Numbered from the stretch's first letter, positions 34,701-44,399 are shown. The stretch is DNA of 64,000 nt from Acanthococcus lagerstroemiae (GCA_031841125.1 CM063108.1:8353683-8417682), one strand, 5' to 3'. A program made the numbers and translations. Notes: generated by a model not told the origin, from the sequence alone.

Positions 34701-35650
34701 TAGTTTATACTTTTCCCCCTTCGTTTTGTAGGTAGTAATAAACTGAACCAATCCGCATAACGATTCCTGTTTCTGTCACTGTGAGGACTGCCATACCAAC
34801 TGCTTCCAGTTTTTATTCTGACCACTAATGATATGAACTTTGACCGCGGCCATCAAGGGAAAATGCCAATATATTAATTCATTGTTACAATATAAGTATT
34901 GTACTAACCTCTGTCGGTGGTACGATATTTGAGAAATGGGTGCTTATTGAGCAACCATGTTGGATAACCGCCCTGCCAACATAAATGAATAAGTACACTT
35001 CTCATTTCCTCTGACTTATTCGTGTGCTGACAAACTTAAAGACTTACGGCGTCCCGCTCTGCACATATGTAAGGTCCAGGTCTCAGTATCACAAATAAAT
35101 CTTCCTTAATCGCCAGGTTTATGAAATGCTCCAAATCTTGCTCGCCGTTGAACTTATATTCCTCTGGCTTCGGTTCGTGTGTTACCCATTCGATGTACCT
35201 TTTGAAGAAATCCATAATTTCAAATCTCAGAATTACTTTATTCGAACTGTCTACACTACTGTACCCCCGCTATTAAAATATTTCTTGTTGCCGTCCTTAC
35301 ATTGAAACAGAATTAAATCCAGCCGCTCTCAGTTTATGTAGCCTATCTCGCCAGTATGCACGTGGAACTCGGAAATAATCGATGGAACCGGATAGTATTC
35401 GAAATGGTTTTCCATCTTTGAGAAAACAATCATGTTCGTAGTCAACAACAAATGATCGTGTACCACCTTTGGTTTCATTTTGTTGCCTATTAAACTTCCA
35501 TGAGAAAAGATCAAAGTTCTGTGGAACTTTGGGTGCCACCTTGGGATAAAAAACTGGTGCATTTTGCGATTTAACCAGAAGTAGTTTTTGTCTTGTTGTA
35601 TTAAGAATTTCTGTATTTAGCTTCGGTCTTCTAATTCGCCCTGAAGTAAC
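25563..35650 (-). CDS. Beta-galactosidase (GH35 family), multi-exon, N-terminus missing
   Basis: Hydrolyses terminal beta-D-galactose, typically in the lysosome or gut lumen. Eleven exons join in phase to 677 codons (high to low): 35650-35301, 35198-35048, 34972-34909, 33676-33582, 30759-30570, 30477-30256, 30181-30051, 29945-29682, 28680-28537, 26079-25873, 25778-25563. GH35 landmarks in order: [33 protein letters not shown] (acid/base Glu), S-A-E-F-W-G-G-W (nucleophile Glu), [10 protein letters not shown] and [12 protein letters not shown]. The first exon, which should carry the signal peptide and ATG, was not found upstream of 35650. No disabling stop was seen. Oddities: A-V-E-N-E-Y-V replaces the usual Q-V-E-N-E-Y-G, and the last two exons exist in a second copy at 21350-21866. 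Confidence 0.9.
25873..26079 (-). CDS. Beta-galactosidase penultimate exon, proximal copy
   Basis: In phase 0 with the 28537 exon. Same protein as 21660-21866. The donor GGAAAA|GTAAGT is intact. Confidence 0.88.
27092..28536. other. Intron sequence of the beta-galactosidase gene
   Basis: Single-copy DNA between the tandem duplication and the exon at 28537. Contains the inverted repeat at 27561-27903. No other coding supported. Confidence 0.6.
27561..27903. repeat. Inverted repeat with about 45-bp arms (MITE-like)
   Basis: 27561-27605 (tgtatgtgacctagaattat... then gaaatgtgcctct) pairs with 27857-27903 (agaggcacatttcataattc then caggtcacata). Total about 340 bp, with no coding inside. Located in a beta-galactosidase intron. 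Confidence 0.65.
28537..28680 (-). CDS. Beta-galactosidase exon (LLVENQGR)
   Basis: Acceptor CTTCCAG|ACA, donor CGGAAG|GTGCAG, 48 codons. Contains [11 protein letters not shown], a conserved GH35 beta-sandwich motif. Confidence 0.85.
28681..29681. other. Intron of the beta-galactosidase gene
   Basis: About 1.0 kb, AT-rich, no repeat or exon recognised. Confidence 0.6.
29682..29945 (-). CDS. Beta-galactosidase exon (first beta domain)
   Basis: Acceptor CTGTCTAG|TAC, donor GATCAG|GTAAGT, 88 codons. Begins [10 protein letters not shown] and contains [13 protein letters not shown] and [11 protein letters not shown]. Confidence 0.85.
30051..30181 (-). CDS. Beta-galactosidase exon ([11 protein letters not shown])
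   Basis: Acceptor CGTTAG|GAG, donor CACAT|GTAATT. Encodes [19 protein letters not shown] and [10 protein letters not shown], the end of the barrel. Confidence 0.88.
30256..30477 (-). CDS. Beta-galactosidase exon carrying the nucleophile
   Basis: Acceptor CAATTTAG|CA and a weaker donor AACG|GTAAAA. Contains [11 protein letters not shown] (nucleophile Glu) and [13 protein letters not shown], both diagnostic of GH35. Confidence 0.9.
30570..30759 (-). CDS. Beta-galactosidase exon carrying the acid/base Glu
   Basis: Acceptor TTCTTAG|GTC, donor TATG|GTACTT. Encodes [24 protein letters not shown], and A-F-D-F-G-Y at the end. The catalytic Glu is kept, but the Gly after Tyr is replaced by Val. Confidence 0.85.
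30864..30971 (+). mobile_element. SINE-like element, copy 2
   Basis: 108 bp flanked by the perfect 13-bp duplication tacggacaaccat (30851-30863 and 30972-30984). It is in the 2.8-kb beta-galactosidase intron, antisense to the gene. Ends ...CCCTTTCGAGTATCCCATCGG, then a short AG-rich tail. Confidence 0.85.
31380..32430 (+). repeat. Satellite-like tandem repeat, unit about 125-140 bp
   Basis: Degenerate units begin near 31418, 31545, 31667 and 31808, and again near 32155 and 32280. The common opening is G-TTTTTTGGGTC-CTGATTTCGAATAT. Later parts share CTC-GGAACC, AATTTG and GAGCAAAA-TGACTTGGAATA-AAA. The related shorter array is at 6360-6800. It sits inside the beta-galactosidase intron. Confidence 0.65.
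32450..32880. repeat. GATTCGAATC-rich palindromic low-complexity tract
   Basis: Dense overlapping GAATCGAATC, GATTCGAATC and ATTCGATTC words on both strands, more than 20 occurrences. It lies directly 3' of the satellite-like array, in the same intron. Confidence 0.6.
33014..33210 (+). repeat. Tandem duplication of about 100 bp
   Basis: Unit 1 (33014-33103) and unit 2 (33113-33210) share TGTCAA-CACTGAAT, GTCGG-GGAGCGTTAC, CGGTTTTCG, GCTCAAGTATAT-CCAG-AGTAAAAGC and ATGCTAAAA. Some small indels. Confidence 0.7.
33211..33581. other. Intron DNA with purine/pyrimidine-rich tracts
   Basis: 33230-33430 alternates GAAGAGAAG-type and CTTTTCTTCTC-type blocks that can pair with each other. No coding. 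Confidence 0.4.
33582..33676 (-). CDS. Beta-galactosidase exon ([10 protein letters not shown])
   Basis: Acceptor TTCTACAG|AT, donor GTCGCG|GTTAGT. Encodes the helix before the acid/base loop and ends N-G-G-P-I-I-M-V-A. Ala stands where the family normally has Gln. Confidence 0.85.
33677..34908. other. Intron of the beta-galactosidase gene
   Basis: About 1.2 kb, AT-rich with T-runs at 34047 and 34507. No exon or repeat recognised. Confidence 0.55.
34909..34972 (-). CDS. Beta-galactosidase exon (GGYPTWLL)
   Basis: Acceptor TTGGCAG|GGC, donor AGAG|GTTAGT, 21 codons plus one base. Encodes [10 protein letters not shown], the conserved segment following the A-E-x-D-x motif. Confidence 0.88.
35048..35198 (-). 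CDS. Beta-galactosidase exon (THEP to AERDA)
   Basis: Begins by completing the split Met codon (AT|G) and encodes [15 protein letters not shown] and [15 protein letters not shown]. The donor is GCC|GTAAGT. Family members usually have W after A-E; here it is R. Confidence 0.88.
35301..35650 (-). CDS. Beta-galactosidase exon (N-terminal GH35 region)
   Basis: Acceptor CATTCTAG|GTT and donor TCAAT|GTAAGG, 116 codons plus two bases. About 60 residues of poorly conserved leader precede S-F-V-V-D-Y, then F-L-K-D-G-K-P-F-R and [14 protein letters not shown], the start of the catalytic barrel. The exon opens in phase 0, so an upstream exon with the initiation codon is required. Confidence 0.85.
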
Positions 35651-35957
35651 CTAGAATGAATATAAGGAGAGTTTAAAATTCATTGTAATCCTAAATTTCA
35701 TAACAGAAGCGTTTTAGGTGGTGGTAATTCAAAGATTATGAAATTAACTTGAGTTGAATTCGGACAAAAATGTTGGTCATCATAGTCCGTAGGCCGTGAT
35801 GAGATGAATTCAGACTGTATTTTTTGAAAATTAAAGTAATATATCATCTAGAAATAATTTTCTTATTTCTGCCGTGTGTAACATTGCACCTATACATAGT
35901 TACAAAAATCGCTATAGAATCAAGCTTATTTATTTAAGCGCTAATCCTATGTATATT
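35651..35957. other. Upstream intron or 5' flank of the beta-galactosidase gene
   Basis: No N-terminal exon could be identified here. Confidence 0.4.
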
Positions 35958-36071
35958 GGTGTGGTGGGACGTATGGCGATGCAAGCATGCCAAAGTGGCC
36001 CCTGAGACACCGCGCCCCTGGCCCCGGAAACTACCCTTTCCAGTATCGCATCAGTGGCCGGAGAGATGGGC
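35958..36071 (+). mobile_element. SINE-like element, copy 3
   Basis: 114 bp flanked by the perfect 12-bp duplication cctatgtatatt (35946-35957 and 36072-36083). Begins GGTGTGGTGGGACGTATGGC and ends ...GTATCGCATCAGTGGCCGGA plus a short tail. It lies just upstream of the beta-galactosidase exons. Confidence 0.85.
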
Positions 36072-36167
36072 CCTATGTATATTAAGTACCTATACATTGT
36101 GTACCGGTATTATTTTCTACAAATATTTGAGAGAATTATTAAAAATTTACTTCATAGAATCCTGTGC

Positions 36168-37263
36168 GAGTCTTCTGTAATGTGCAGAACAGATAATAAT
36201 ATAATAAACATAAATTCAAAATTATTAAAATCAGTAAAGCTATGAACATGGTGCTACGACCGCGGTTTAAAGAAAACATTTTTTAAATTTTCTAGTAACT
36301 GACCTAATTATTTTAATTATTATTATTATTATTAATTTACTTCATCAACTGACGAGTGAAAATGAAACTTCAATCGCATAGGTATATTCGCAAGTTTACG
36401 TAAGTTCGTAACAAAAGTGTACAATTTATGATATCGTGGTTATCAGTCTGGTCGTATGTTAGAATCTTTTCCATTCCTGTTCGCATGAGTCGACAGCTTG
36501 GAAATACTTGACTGACTGTTAGGAAGTCATTATTTTTAAGAACATGATAACGAATTGCTGTCGTCAATTGCTAGAAACAAAACGTGTAAGACAGAAACTG
36601 CATCATATTTTCTCGCTTTCCAGAAGTGTATTAAGCTTAATCATGAGTACTGATGATCCTCAAAAGATAGATTTTTACTCTGCACCGCACCGAGTGATAG
36701 TCGTAATTATTATATTCATGTTCGGATCAATTACGATTTATTTTTCTCTGACCAGTCGCGGATAATTAGCGACTACTAACTATCGGGGAAATAAAAGTAA
36801 TCAATCATTCTGAGGGCTTCCGAAGGGTCCGTTTTCATTAGAGTGAGGGATATGGTAAGGGAGACACTTCGTCACTTGATTACAATGTCGCTTATAACTG
36901 TCTGCCTTTTGAAGCAACAAGACGGCAGGACTCTCTTCTGCCATTGCATGGCAGGCATAATTTAAAAATTAACGAAAAATACAAAAACAGTACCCAAGAT
37001 ACATGTATGTAAGGAATTTTTCCATGGTTATTCAAGGAGGGAAAAAAGATTATTTTGGAAAAAAAAAAGAAAAAAAAAGTATTAATGCATTTATTATTTT
37101 GTGAACTACGCCTACACAATCGATGTATCGATGGTAAAAATAGGGTTATTTCCCAGAAAAATTCCCGGTTCTCATTTCCCGATATTTTGACAATTTTCAA
37201 TGGAATTCCAGATTCCCATTTTCCCAATAGAATTTTGCAACAAGAATTATTCCCAATTCTCGG
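36168..37263 (+). repeat. 1.09-kb direct repeat flanking the R1-like LINE, left copy
   Basis: Nearly identical to 42603-43695; only about five single-base differences were noticed. It begins at gagtcttctgtaatg and ends at ...attctcgg, where LINE sequence starts (37264). It contains a small ORF with one membrane segment and (ATT)n repeats at about 36310. Confidence 0.9.
36544..36765 (+). CDS. Hypothetical small single-pass membrane protein, copy 1
   Basis: 73 codons with an ATG start. The C-terminal half carries V-I-V-V-I-I-I-F-M-F-G-S-I-T-I-Y-F-S-L, a plausible transmembrane helix, preceded by S-T-D-D-P-Q-K-I-D-F-Y. The other direct-repeat copy (42976-43197) encodes the same protein with one Ser-to-Gly change. 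No homologue or splice signal recognised. Chance ORF remains possible. Confidence 0.2.
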   Translation: MITNCCRQLLETKRVRQKLHHIFSLSRSVLSLIMSTDDPQKIDFYSAPHRVIVVIIIFMFGSITIYFSLTSRG

Positions 37264-37760
37264 GTCATCGATGTCACCTTCGCGTCAGCAGGACTGGCCC
37301 GCTGGATCAAGGGCTGGTCCGTGCTGGATGAGGAGTCAGGGAGTGACCACCGGTACATCACCTTCACGCTGGACAAAGGAAATACCGTGGTACTGCTCCA
37401 AGAAGCTGTAAGATGGGCGATCTAGAAGCTGGACCGCCGATCGACTGGAGCGAGTTCCTGGCTCTCACCAGGAAGGAAAGCGTGAATAGGATGAGAGAAA
37501 ACCCCGCCGCAATGATCCGAAAATCGGCGCTCACACAATCCCTGTCGTCGCCCAGAGAAACTGTATATTGTTGACCGAAGACATCGCTGGAGTCCCGGGG
37601 AGGGAGAAACGGCTTTTTTCCAGGGGTGTTTACAACGAACAGAAGAAGGAAAGGCGCGTAAAATTGCAAGTTACCAGCAGGCTCGTTTTACCCCAATTGA
37701 TACAGAAGCAAGAAGGGTTGGCAATCACTGTGAGACACACTGATCTTCGCAGCCATAAAG
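37264..37760 (+). mobile_element. R1-like LINE, 5' end of the insertion (left piece)
   Basis: Starts at GTCATCGATGTCACC and encodes V-I-D-V-T-F-A-S-A-G-L-A-R-W, then W-S-V-L-D-E-E-S-G-S-D-H-R-Y-I, the C-terminal part of an apurinic-like endonuclease (S-D-H box). It matches 39967 onward but with frequent single-base gaps, and becomes unreadable after about 37700. Confidence 0.7.
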
Positions 37761-39350
37761 AAAAAAGGGGTTTTTTTTTAAAACATAAGTTAGAAAAAAA
37801 AGGTCCAAGTTTAAAACGTTACAGAACTAAAAAACTAAAACGGGGGTAACATGTAATTATACATTTTTTTTTTAAATAAACACCTTCCTAACTTGTTCTG
37901 TAACTTGGGACTTTGCCTACAATTTTGGTTCCAGGTTTTTTTAAATCCACGCTATTTTTACGGATTCAAGAAATTTTAACACTTATTTTAAAAATGTTTA
38001 AAAAAAGGAATTTTAAAATCTTGTTAGTTTTAAGTGGTGCTTTTGGCATTTAAAAACCCCGCCGTATTTTAATATAAACTCACCTTCCTCATACTCTAAT
38101 TCCGGTCACAAACTTGTAGCCCCGGCCAATATAATTCCGGTTCGTTTAAAATAAATCTTCCTTTGATTTATAGAAAGTTGCCAAAAACCTTTCCAATAAC
38201 CCCGTTGGATTTAAACTTGTGTTCCCCACAGGCATACAAAACATTTCGACTCAATCTACTCTATACCCATGCTAATTTACCTTGTACCCCTTTTTTAAAA
38301 TTTTCTTTTAATTGCGATTACTACAGCGTTACGTTTAGGTAAAAAATACTTTAATTGCCGGGGAACCCGAAATAACAATAACCAAAGTTTTGAAACGGTT
38401 TTAAATCTTGAAAAATCACATTCGTTCAACCAAATTATTCCATTTGGCAATGGTTGGCCATTAAACCCATTTTTAAAGTAAAGTTTTGGCGGGGTGATTT
38501 TGAAAAAAACTATTTTCTTTTTCTATTTAAACCAAAAAATGTTACGGTTGTAGAAGAAAATGATTTCTTCTTCTTTAATTCCCAAGTTCCATTTTTTATA
38601 AATCAAAATCTAAATATAACAAAAAATTGGGTTTTAAATTCAAAGGTTCAATGATTTAATTTAACCCATTTTTCAATACGGAATTTATTTTCATCCAGTT
38701 CCTTAGGCGATTTTAAGCCCATAGATTGATTTTAAAATTTTAAACTTCCCTAAAAAACCTATTCCCTGGGGTTTTCAATTAATAGTTTTAAAATCCGTTT
38801 AAAAAGCTTTTATTTAACCCTAAATCAAAATTAAAAATTGTGGTGACTATGGAAGATGCCGCAATGGACGCTTAAACCGCCCTGCCCGAAACACCCCCGT
38901 ATCCCCTGCCAAAATGGGCCAAGTTGGTTCATAATTGTTTACCGGTTTTTTTTAAAAAAAATTTTTGGATTATTAAAAAATTCTTCAAAAGATCCATCTT
39001 TATTTTGTTTTTAAAACCCAATTTATAAACCCCTACCAAATTTTGATCGTTAACTAATTTTAAATTTTGGTCAAAATTTCGGTATTTTAAAAGAAACCAA
39101 ACAAGCAAGCTAAATTTATTTTATTTTAATTTCAAATCGAAATTTCAACTCATAACCTCAATCATACAACAATTCCGTTAAAAATTCTTAAAAATACAAT
39201 TTTACTGAATAGCATTGGGGGAAATTTTAGTTTTTATACTGGAAAAATATCGAACTTTGAATACTCCCATTTAAAAACATTTTATTTACGAATTTTACGT
39301 GTCCTTTCAATTGAAACAGTTTTAAGACAAATTCAATTTTTTCAAAATTG
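37761..39350. other. Low-complexity, low-quality-looking stretch
   Basis: About 1.6 kb dominated by TTTTAAA, AAACCC and GGTTTT words, with homopolymer irregularity unlike neighbouring DNA. No coding or known repeat. It follows a LINE segment that decays progressively and precedes a repeat copy full of single-base deletions. I infer unpolished long-read sequence rather than biology. Confidence 0.55.
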
Positions 39351-39966
39351 CTATTAAGCTTAATCATGAGTACTGATTCCTCAAAAGATAGATTTTTACT
39401 CTGCCCGCACGAGTGATAGTCGTAATTATTATATTCATGTCGGATCAATTACGATTTATTTTTCTCTGACCAGTCGCGGATAATTAGCGTACTAACTATC
39501 GGGGAAATAAAGTAATCATCATTTGAGGGCTTCCGAAGGGTCCGTTTTCATTAGAGTGAGGGTATGGTAAGGGAACACTTTCGTCACTTGATTACAATGT
39601 CGTTTTATAACTGTTGCCTTTTGAAGCAACAAGAGGGCGGGACTCTTTCTGCCATTGCATGGCAGGAATAATTTAAAATTAAACAAAAAATACAAAAACA
39701 GTACCCAAAAATAATGTATGAAAGGGAAAATTTTTCCCATGGTTATTCAAGGAGGGAAAAAAGATTATTTTGGAAAAAAAAAAGAAAAAAAAAGTATTAA
39801 TGCTTTTATTTTTTGTGAACTACGCCTACACAATCGATGTATCGATGGTAAAAATAGGTTATTCCCAGAAAAATTCCCGGTTCTTTCCGTTTATTTTGAC
39901 AATTTCAATGGAATTCCGATTCCCATTTCCCCAATAGAATTTTGCAAAAGATTATTCCAATTCTGG
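39351..39966 (+). repeat. Third, error-rich copy of the direct repeat (partial)
   Basis: Corresponds to about 36630-37263 but with frequent single-base deletions (for example tgatgatcctcaaaag became tgattcctcaaaag). It joins LINE sequence at exactly the same point as the left copy. Likely a noisy duplicate of the same locus. Confidence 0.75.
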
Positions 39967-41024
39967 GTCATCGATGTCACTTCGCGTCGCAGGAGGCCGT
40001 GGATCAAGGGCTGGTCCGTGCTGGATGAGGAGTCAGGGAGTGACCACGGTACATCACCTTCACGCTGGACAAAGGAAATCCGTGGTCACTGCTCCAAAGA
40101 AGCTGGGAAGATGGGCGATCAGGAAGCTGGACGCCGATCGACTGGAGGCGAGTTCCTGGCTCTCACCTGGGGAACGGGAGAGCGTCGGATGACGAAGAGA
40201 GGAGAGCGCAGAGGCGCTGCCGCGAATGTCATCCGAACAGGGCGGGCGGCCTGCGACAGCGCAATGCCCCGTGTCGGTCCGCCCCGCGAAGAGACAACGT
40301 CTATTGGTGGACCGACGACTCGCCGAGCTGCGGAGGGAGTGTAACCGGCTTCGTCGTCGTTACCAACGAACACGAAGAGACGAGAAGGCGCGGTTGAAGC
40401 TTCGCGCAGTACCAGCAGGCTGTCGTACCTCAGTCGCCATACGAAGAAGCAAGAAGGCGGCTTGGGAGGAGCTATGTGAAGAGCCGACGAGATCCTTCGG
40501 CATAGCATACAAGGTGGTGATGAAGAAAGCCGGAGGGCCGTCGGTGACGAGCCGATGGAGCAGGGGTGCTGCAACAGGTAGTGCAAGAACTGTTCCCAGC
40601 GCCCCCCGCTAACGGGTCTTCTGCCGTGGTGCGAGAGGATTTCCCTTGCTTAGTGTCGGAGAGGTGGACCAGGCGATCGACAGGATCCGGTCAAGAGAGG
40701 AAGGCCGGGTCCGGACCTGATTCCCAACGTCGTCTGGGGAAGTGGTCCACCGTGAGATCCGTCCTCCTGACCAACGTCTCAACGTGCGTTGCAGGAGGGG
40801 ACATTTCCGAGCAGATGGAGGCGGCGCGGCTGGCTTTCAAGAGCAGGAAAACCGATGGTCGCCGTCTCGTACCGGCCTATTGCTGCTCGACCGTCGGCAA
40901 GGTGTTTGAGCGAACCATCGCGAATAGGTTGGAGGAGCACTTGAGAAGCGGAAGACATTTCGAGCAGTCAGTACGGATTCAGAACTGGCCGCTCGACTGC
41001 GGACGCCGCGCTTAAGTTAAGTAG

Positions 41025-41525
41025 TTGGGGAGGAAGGCGATTCGCGAGCGGCAGTTCTGCGCGGCAGTCAGCCTCGACATCAAGAACGCGTTCAACTCGA
41101 TACCGTATACGCGTATCATAGAGGCGTTGGAGTTGGCGCGGGTACCTGGTTACCTCGTGCGCATCATCAGAAGCTACTTCACCGGCCGCCGAATAGAGAT
41201 GGAGTCGGCGGCCGGTCCAATCACGAGAGCGATGACCTGCGGCGTTCCTCAGGGATCAGTACTCGGACCTACCCTGTGGAACGCCGCCTTCAACGGATTG
41301 CTGAAGCTGGCACTACCACCAGGCGTGAAGTTGATCTGCTACGCTGATGACACGCTGGTGGTGTGCCAGGCAGAAACGACAGCAGAGGTCACGCGACGGG
41401 TTAACCAGGCGTTGGAGACGCTGACCGCTGGATCGAGTCGGCGGGGTTGTGCTTGGCGGTGCAGAAGACGGAAGCTGTTTTGTTTACAACGCGCCGCAAG
41501 TACAGCCCACCCACCTTCGTCCTAA
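41025..41525 (+). pseudogene. R1-like reverse transcriptase core (palm)
   Basis: Open frame holding motifs A (D-I-K-N-A-F), B (P-Q-G-S-V-L-G-P) and C (Y-A-D-D). The catalytic aspartates are intact. The frame is lost near 41430, where the sequence continues in the frame of 41447-42502. The break may be a sequencing error, given the poor quality just upstream. Confidence 0.8.
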
Positions 41526-42502
41526 AAGGTGTGGAGATTGCGCCCTGTACAGCCCTGAAGTACCTGGGGCTGTGGTTTGACGGGAAGCTGTCGTTCCGAG
41601 AACACTTCCGACGGGCAGCCGAGAAGGCGGATCGAGTAGCCGGCCAGCTGTCCCGTCTGATGTCGAACCTAGGGGGACCGAAAGAGCAGAGAAGAAGACT
41701 GTACGTCAACGTAGTGATGTCGGTCCTCCTATACGGGGCGCCGGTATTCGCCGACGCCATCAAGATTCCGTATAGAAGAGTGGAGATGGAGAAGATCCAG
41801 CGAAAAGCCGCGATGAGGTGTGTCAGTGCATACCGCACTGTTTCTTCGGAGGCAGTAGGCGTGTTAGCGCGTATACCGCCGATCGAACTCAAGGTCGGCG
41901 AAATAGCGGAGGTATACGGTGCGAAGAAGAAAGCGAAGACGAGAAGAGAAGCACTTCGGGTCAAGCGAGTCATCCAGCAGGACACGCTTCGGAAGTGGAA
42001 GGACGCGCTCGCCCATTCGTCCAAGGGCGAGTGGACCCGAGCGCTGATACGCGACCTCGATGGATGGGTAGGAAGAGTGCACGGAGCGCTGAACTTCCAC
42101 CTTACCCAAGTCCTGAGCGGCCACGGGTGCTTCGGCACGTACCTACACCGGATGGCGATAGCGCCGAGCCCCGTGTGCACGCACTGTGATCGAGGGGCGG
42201 AAGACACACCCTGGCACACCCTGTTCGAGTGTGAGGCCTGGAAGCATGAGAGGCGCGGGACGGTTTCAACACCACGCGATGAGCCGGATGAAGAAGACGA
42301 CGAAGAAGAGGAAGAAGACGACGACATCAGCCGTCTCGCGCCGGACACCCTGGTTCCGGAGATGATGAAGAGCGGCAGCAGTTGGAACCGGGTGTCGGCC
42401 TTTGTCTCGGCCATCATGAAGAGGAAGATGCAGGCAGAGTGGTCGAGGCAGAGGGCCGACGGAGAAAGCTCGGCCCACACCATCGATCCTGTACCATCCT
42501 GA
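41447..42502 (+). pseudogene. R1-like RT thumb and C-terminal zinc-knuckle region
   Basis: 351 codons. Starts in the thumb region (L-A-V-Q-K-T-E-A-V-L), then L-K-Y-L-G-L-W-F-D, R-L-Y-V-N-V-V-M-S-V-L-L-Y-G and A-Y-R-T-V-S-S-E-A. A long charged segment leads to the C-T-H-C-D...H-T-L-F-E-C knuckle and a run of Asp/Glu. It matches the 3' half of R1-clade ORF2. The antisense ORF of similar length at 41401-42483 is a shadow. Confidence 0.8.
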
Positions 42503-42602
42503 AGAAGAGAAGCTCACCCGCCGTCACCACCTTCCTGCGTCGACACACGCACCCAGACGAGGAGGTGAAGGGTTGGAGCAACGCTGCGCGTCCGTCTGCG
42601 GT

Positions 42603-43695
42603 GAGTCTTCTGTAATGTGCAGAACAGATAATAATATAATAAACATAAATTCAAAATTATTAAAATCAGTAAAGCTATGAACATGGTGCTACGACCGCGG
42701 TTTAAAGAAAACATTTTTTAAATTTTCTAGTAACTGACCTAATTATTTTTATTATTATTATTATTAATTTACTTCATCAACTGACGAGTGAAAATGAAAC
42801 TTCAATCGCATAGGTATATTCGCAAGTTTACGTAAGTTCGTAACAAAAGTGTACAATTTATGATATCGTGGTTATCAGTCTGGTCGTATGTTAGAATCTT
42901 TTCCATTCCTGTTCGCATGAGTCGACAGCTTGGAAATACTTGACTGACTGTTAGGAAGTCATTATTTTTAAGAACATGATAACGAATTGCTGTCGTCAAT
43001 TGCTAGAAACAAAACGTGTAAGACAGAAACTGCATCATATTTTCTCGCTTTCCAGAGGTGTATTAAGCTTAATCATGAGTACTGATGATCCTCAAAAGAT
43101 AGATTTTTACTCTGCACCGCACCGAGTGATAGTCGTAATTATTATATTCATGTTCGGATCAATTACGATTTATTTTTCTCTGACCAGTCGCGGATAATTA
43201 GCGACTACTAACTATCGGGGAAATAAATGTAATCAATCATTCTGAGGGCTTCCGAAGGGTTCGTTTTCATTAGAGTGAGGGATATGGTAAGGGAGACACT
43301 TCGTCACTTGATTACAATGTCGCTTATAACTGTTTGCCTTTTGAAGCAACAAGACGGCAGGACTCTCTTCTGCCATTGCATGGCAGGCATAATTTAAAAA
43401 TTAACGAAAAATACAAAAACAGTACCCAAGATACATGTATGTAAGGAATTTTTCCATGGTTATTCAAGGAGGGAAAAAAGATTATTTTGGAAAAAAAAAA
43501 GAAAAAAAAAGTATTAATGCATTTATTATTTTGTGAACTACACCTACACAATCGATGTATCGATGGTAAAAATAGGGTTATTTCCCAGAAAAATTCCCGG
43601 TTCTCATTTCCCGATATTTTGACAATTTTCAATGGAATTCCAGATTCCCATTTTCCCAATAGAATTTTGCAACAAGAATTATTCCCAATTCTCGG
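42603..43695 (+). repeat. 1.09-kb direct repeat flanking the R1-like LINE, right copy
   Basis: Starts gagtcttctg directly at the LINE 3' end and ends at attctcgg, after which unique sequence (ttacgcag) continues. It probably represents the intact pre-insertion locus. It may be an exceptionally long target duplication, a segmental duplication or an assembly artefact. Confidence 0.9.
42976..43197 (+). CDS. Hypothetical small single-pass membrane protein, copy 2
   Basis: Same as 36544-36765 apart from S-R-G in place of S-R-S. The corresponding ORF in the error-rich copy at 39351 is broken. Confidence 0.2.
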   Translation: MITNCCRQLLETKRVRQKLHHIFSLSRGVLSLIMSTDDPQKIDFYSAPHRVIVVIIIFMFGSITIYFSLTSRG

Positions 43696-44399
43696 TTACG
43701 CAGAAAAAATATGCAATAGGGATTCTCGTTTCCCATATCCCGAATTGGAAATAGAAATATTTAGGAAACCTAGAAATCAAGTGACAGAGTATGCAAAGCG
43801 ACTTTGGTTTTTCGCCGCTTGGCATGCTCTGTTACCTCTGATGTTGAATCTCTTTTCCCCCAAAAAAATGGTGCTAAAAAGTTATCCCCGTCTCCCGATT
43901 TCCAGATAATATTAAGCGTTTTGCAAAATATGTTTCCGATTGAGAATATTTTTGAAAACATCCTTGACCCAAAAAATCCAAATAATAATCGTGCGCATCA
44001 CAACAACTTTCTCTTTCTCGTTCTGACCCAGAGATAATGTATTATATTCTGACCTACGAAAGATCAATCGAATAATCTGTAGATCCACATAGGGTGATTA
44101 CGCGTTGAATGCTGCACTAACACACACAAACACATGTTTATTCGGCCATTCGCACGGTTCATTCATTCAAGCGTGCGTTCAAAATGGCGATTTTGAACGA
44201 ATGGCGTTCTTTTATATGACGTCATTATGTACAGATAAACTCGGATCGCGAACGAACGGCGTTCATTTCCGTTCAGTCAGTTCCTAACATTAATATAATG
44301 AAAAGATACCTTAGTTCAGGGTACTTTAAAGGTCTTTTCCATTTTCCCCGTTTATTAAAAAATCACGATTGTCATCCAGAACTGTTTTGTCTGTGGTAG
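43696..44399. other. Intergenic, upstream of the caspase gene
   Basis: Contains a perfect small hairpin (CGTTCAAAATggcgATTTTGAACG, with arms of ten bases, about 44176-44199) and several GAACG/CGTTC words up to 44275. No coding supported. Confidence 0.4.

Larger units (their letters stand above)
39967..42602 (+). mobile_element. R1-like non-LTR retrotransposon, 5'-truncated
   Basis: GC-rich coding DNA inside AT-rich host DNA. In order: endonuclease C-terminus (V-I-D-V, S-D-H; to about 40190); a basic linker; G-K-V-F-E-R-T-I-A-N-R-L-E (near 40900); S-L-D-I-K-N-A-F-N-S-I-P (RT motif A, near 41080); G-V-P-Q-G-S-V-L-G-P (motif B, near 41245); C-Y-A-D-D-T-L-V-V (catalytic YADD, near 41345). Next come Y-L-G-L-W-F-D (near 41560) and a C-terminal C-x2-C...H...C knuckle (C-T-H-C-D...W-H-T-L-F-E-C, near 42180). 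An acidic D/E-rich tract precedes the stop at 42502. Frameshifts near 40200, 40610, 40985 and 41430 break it. No poly(A) tail. Confidence 0.85.

Noticed and set aside
39718..40344. 208-codon plus ORF
   Set aside because: Starts in the noisy repeat copy and runs through LINE sequence across probable sequencing errors, so it is not a real gene.
41401..42483. 360-codon minus-strand ORF
   Set aside because: Antisense shadow of the GC-rich R1-like ORF, with serine runs from the acidic tract.
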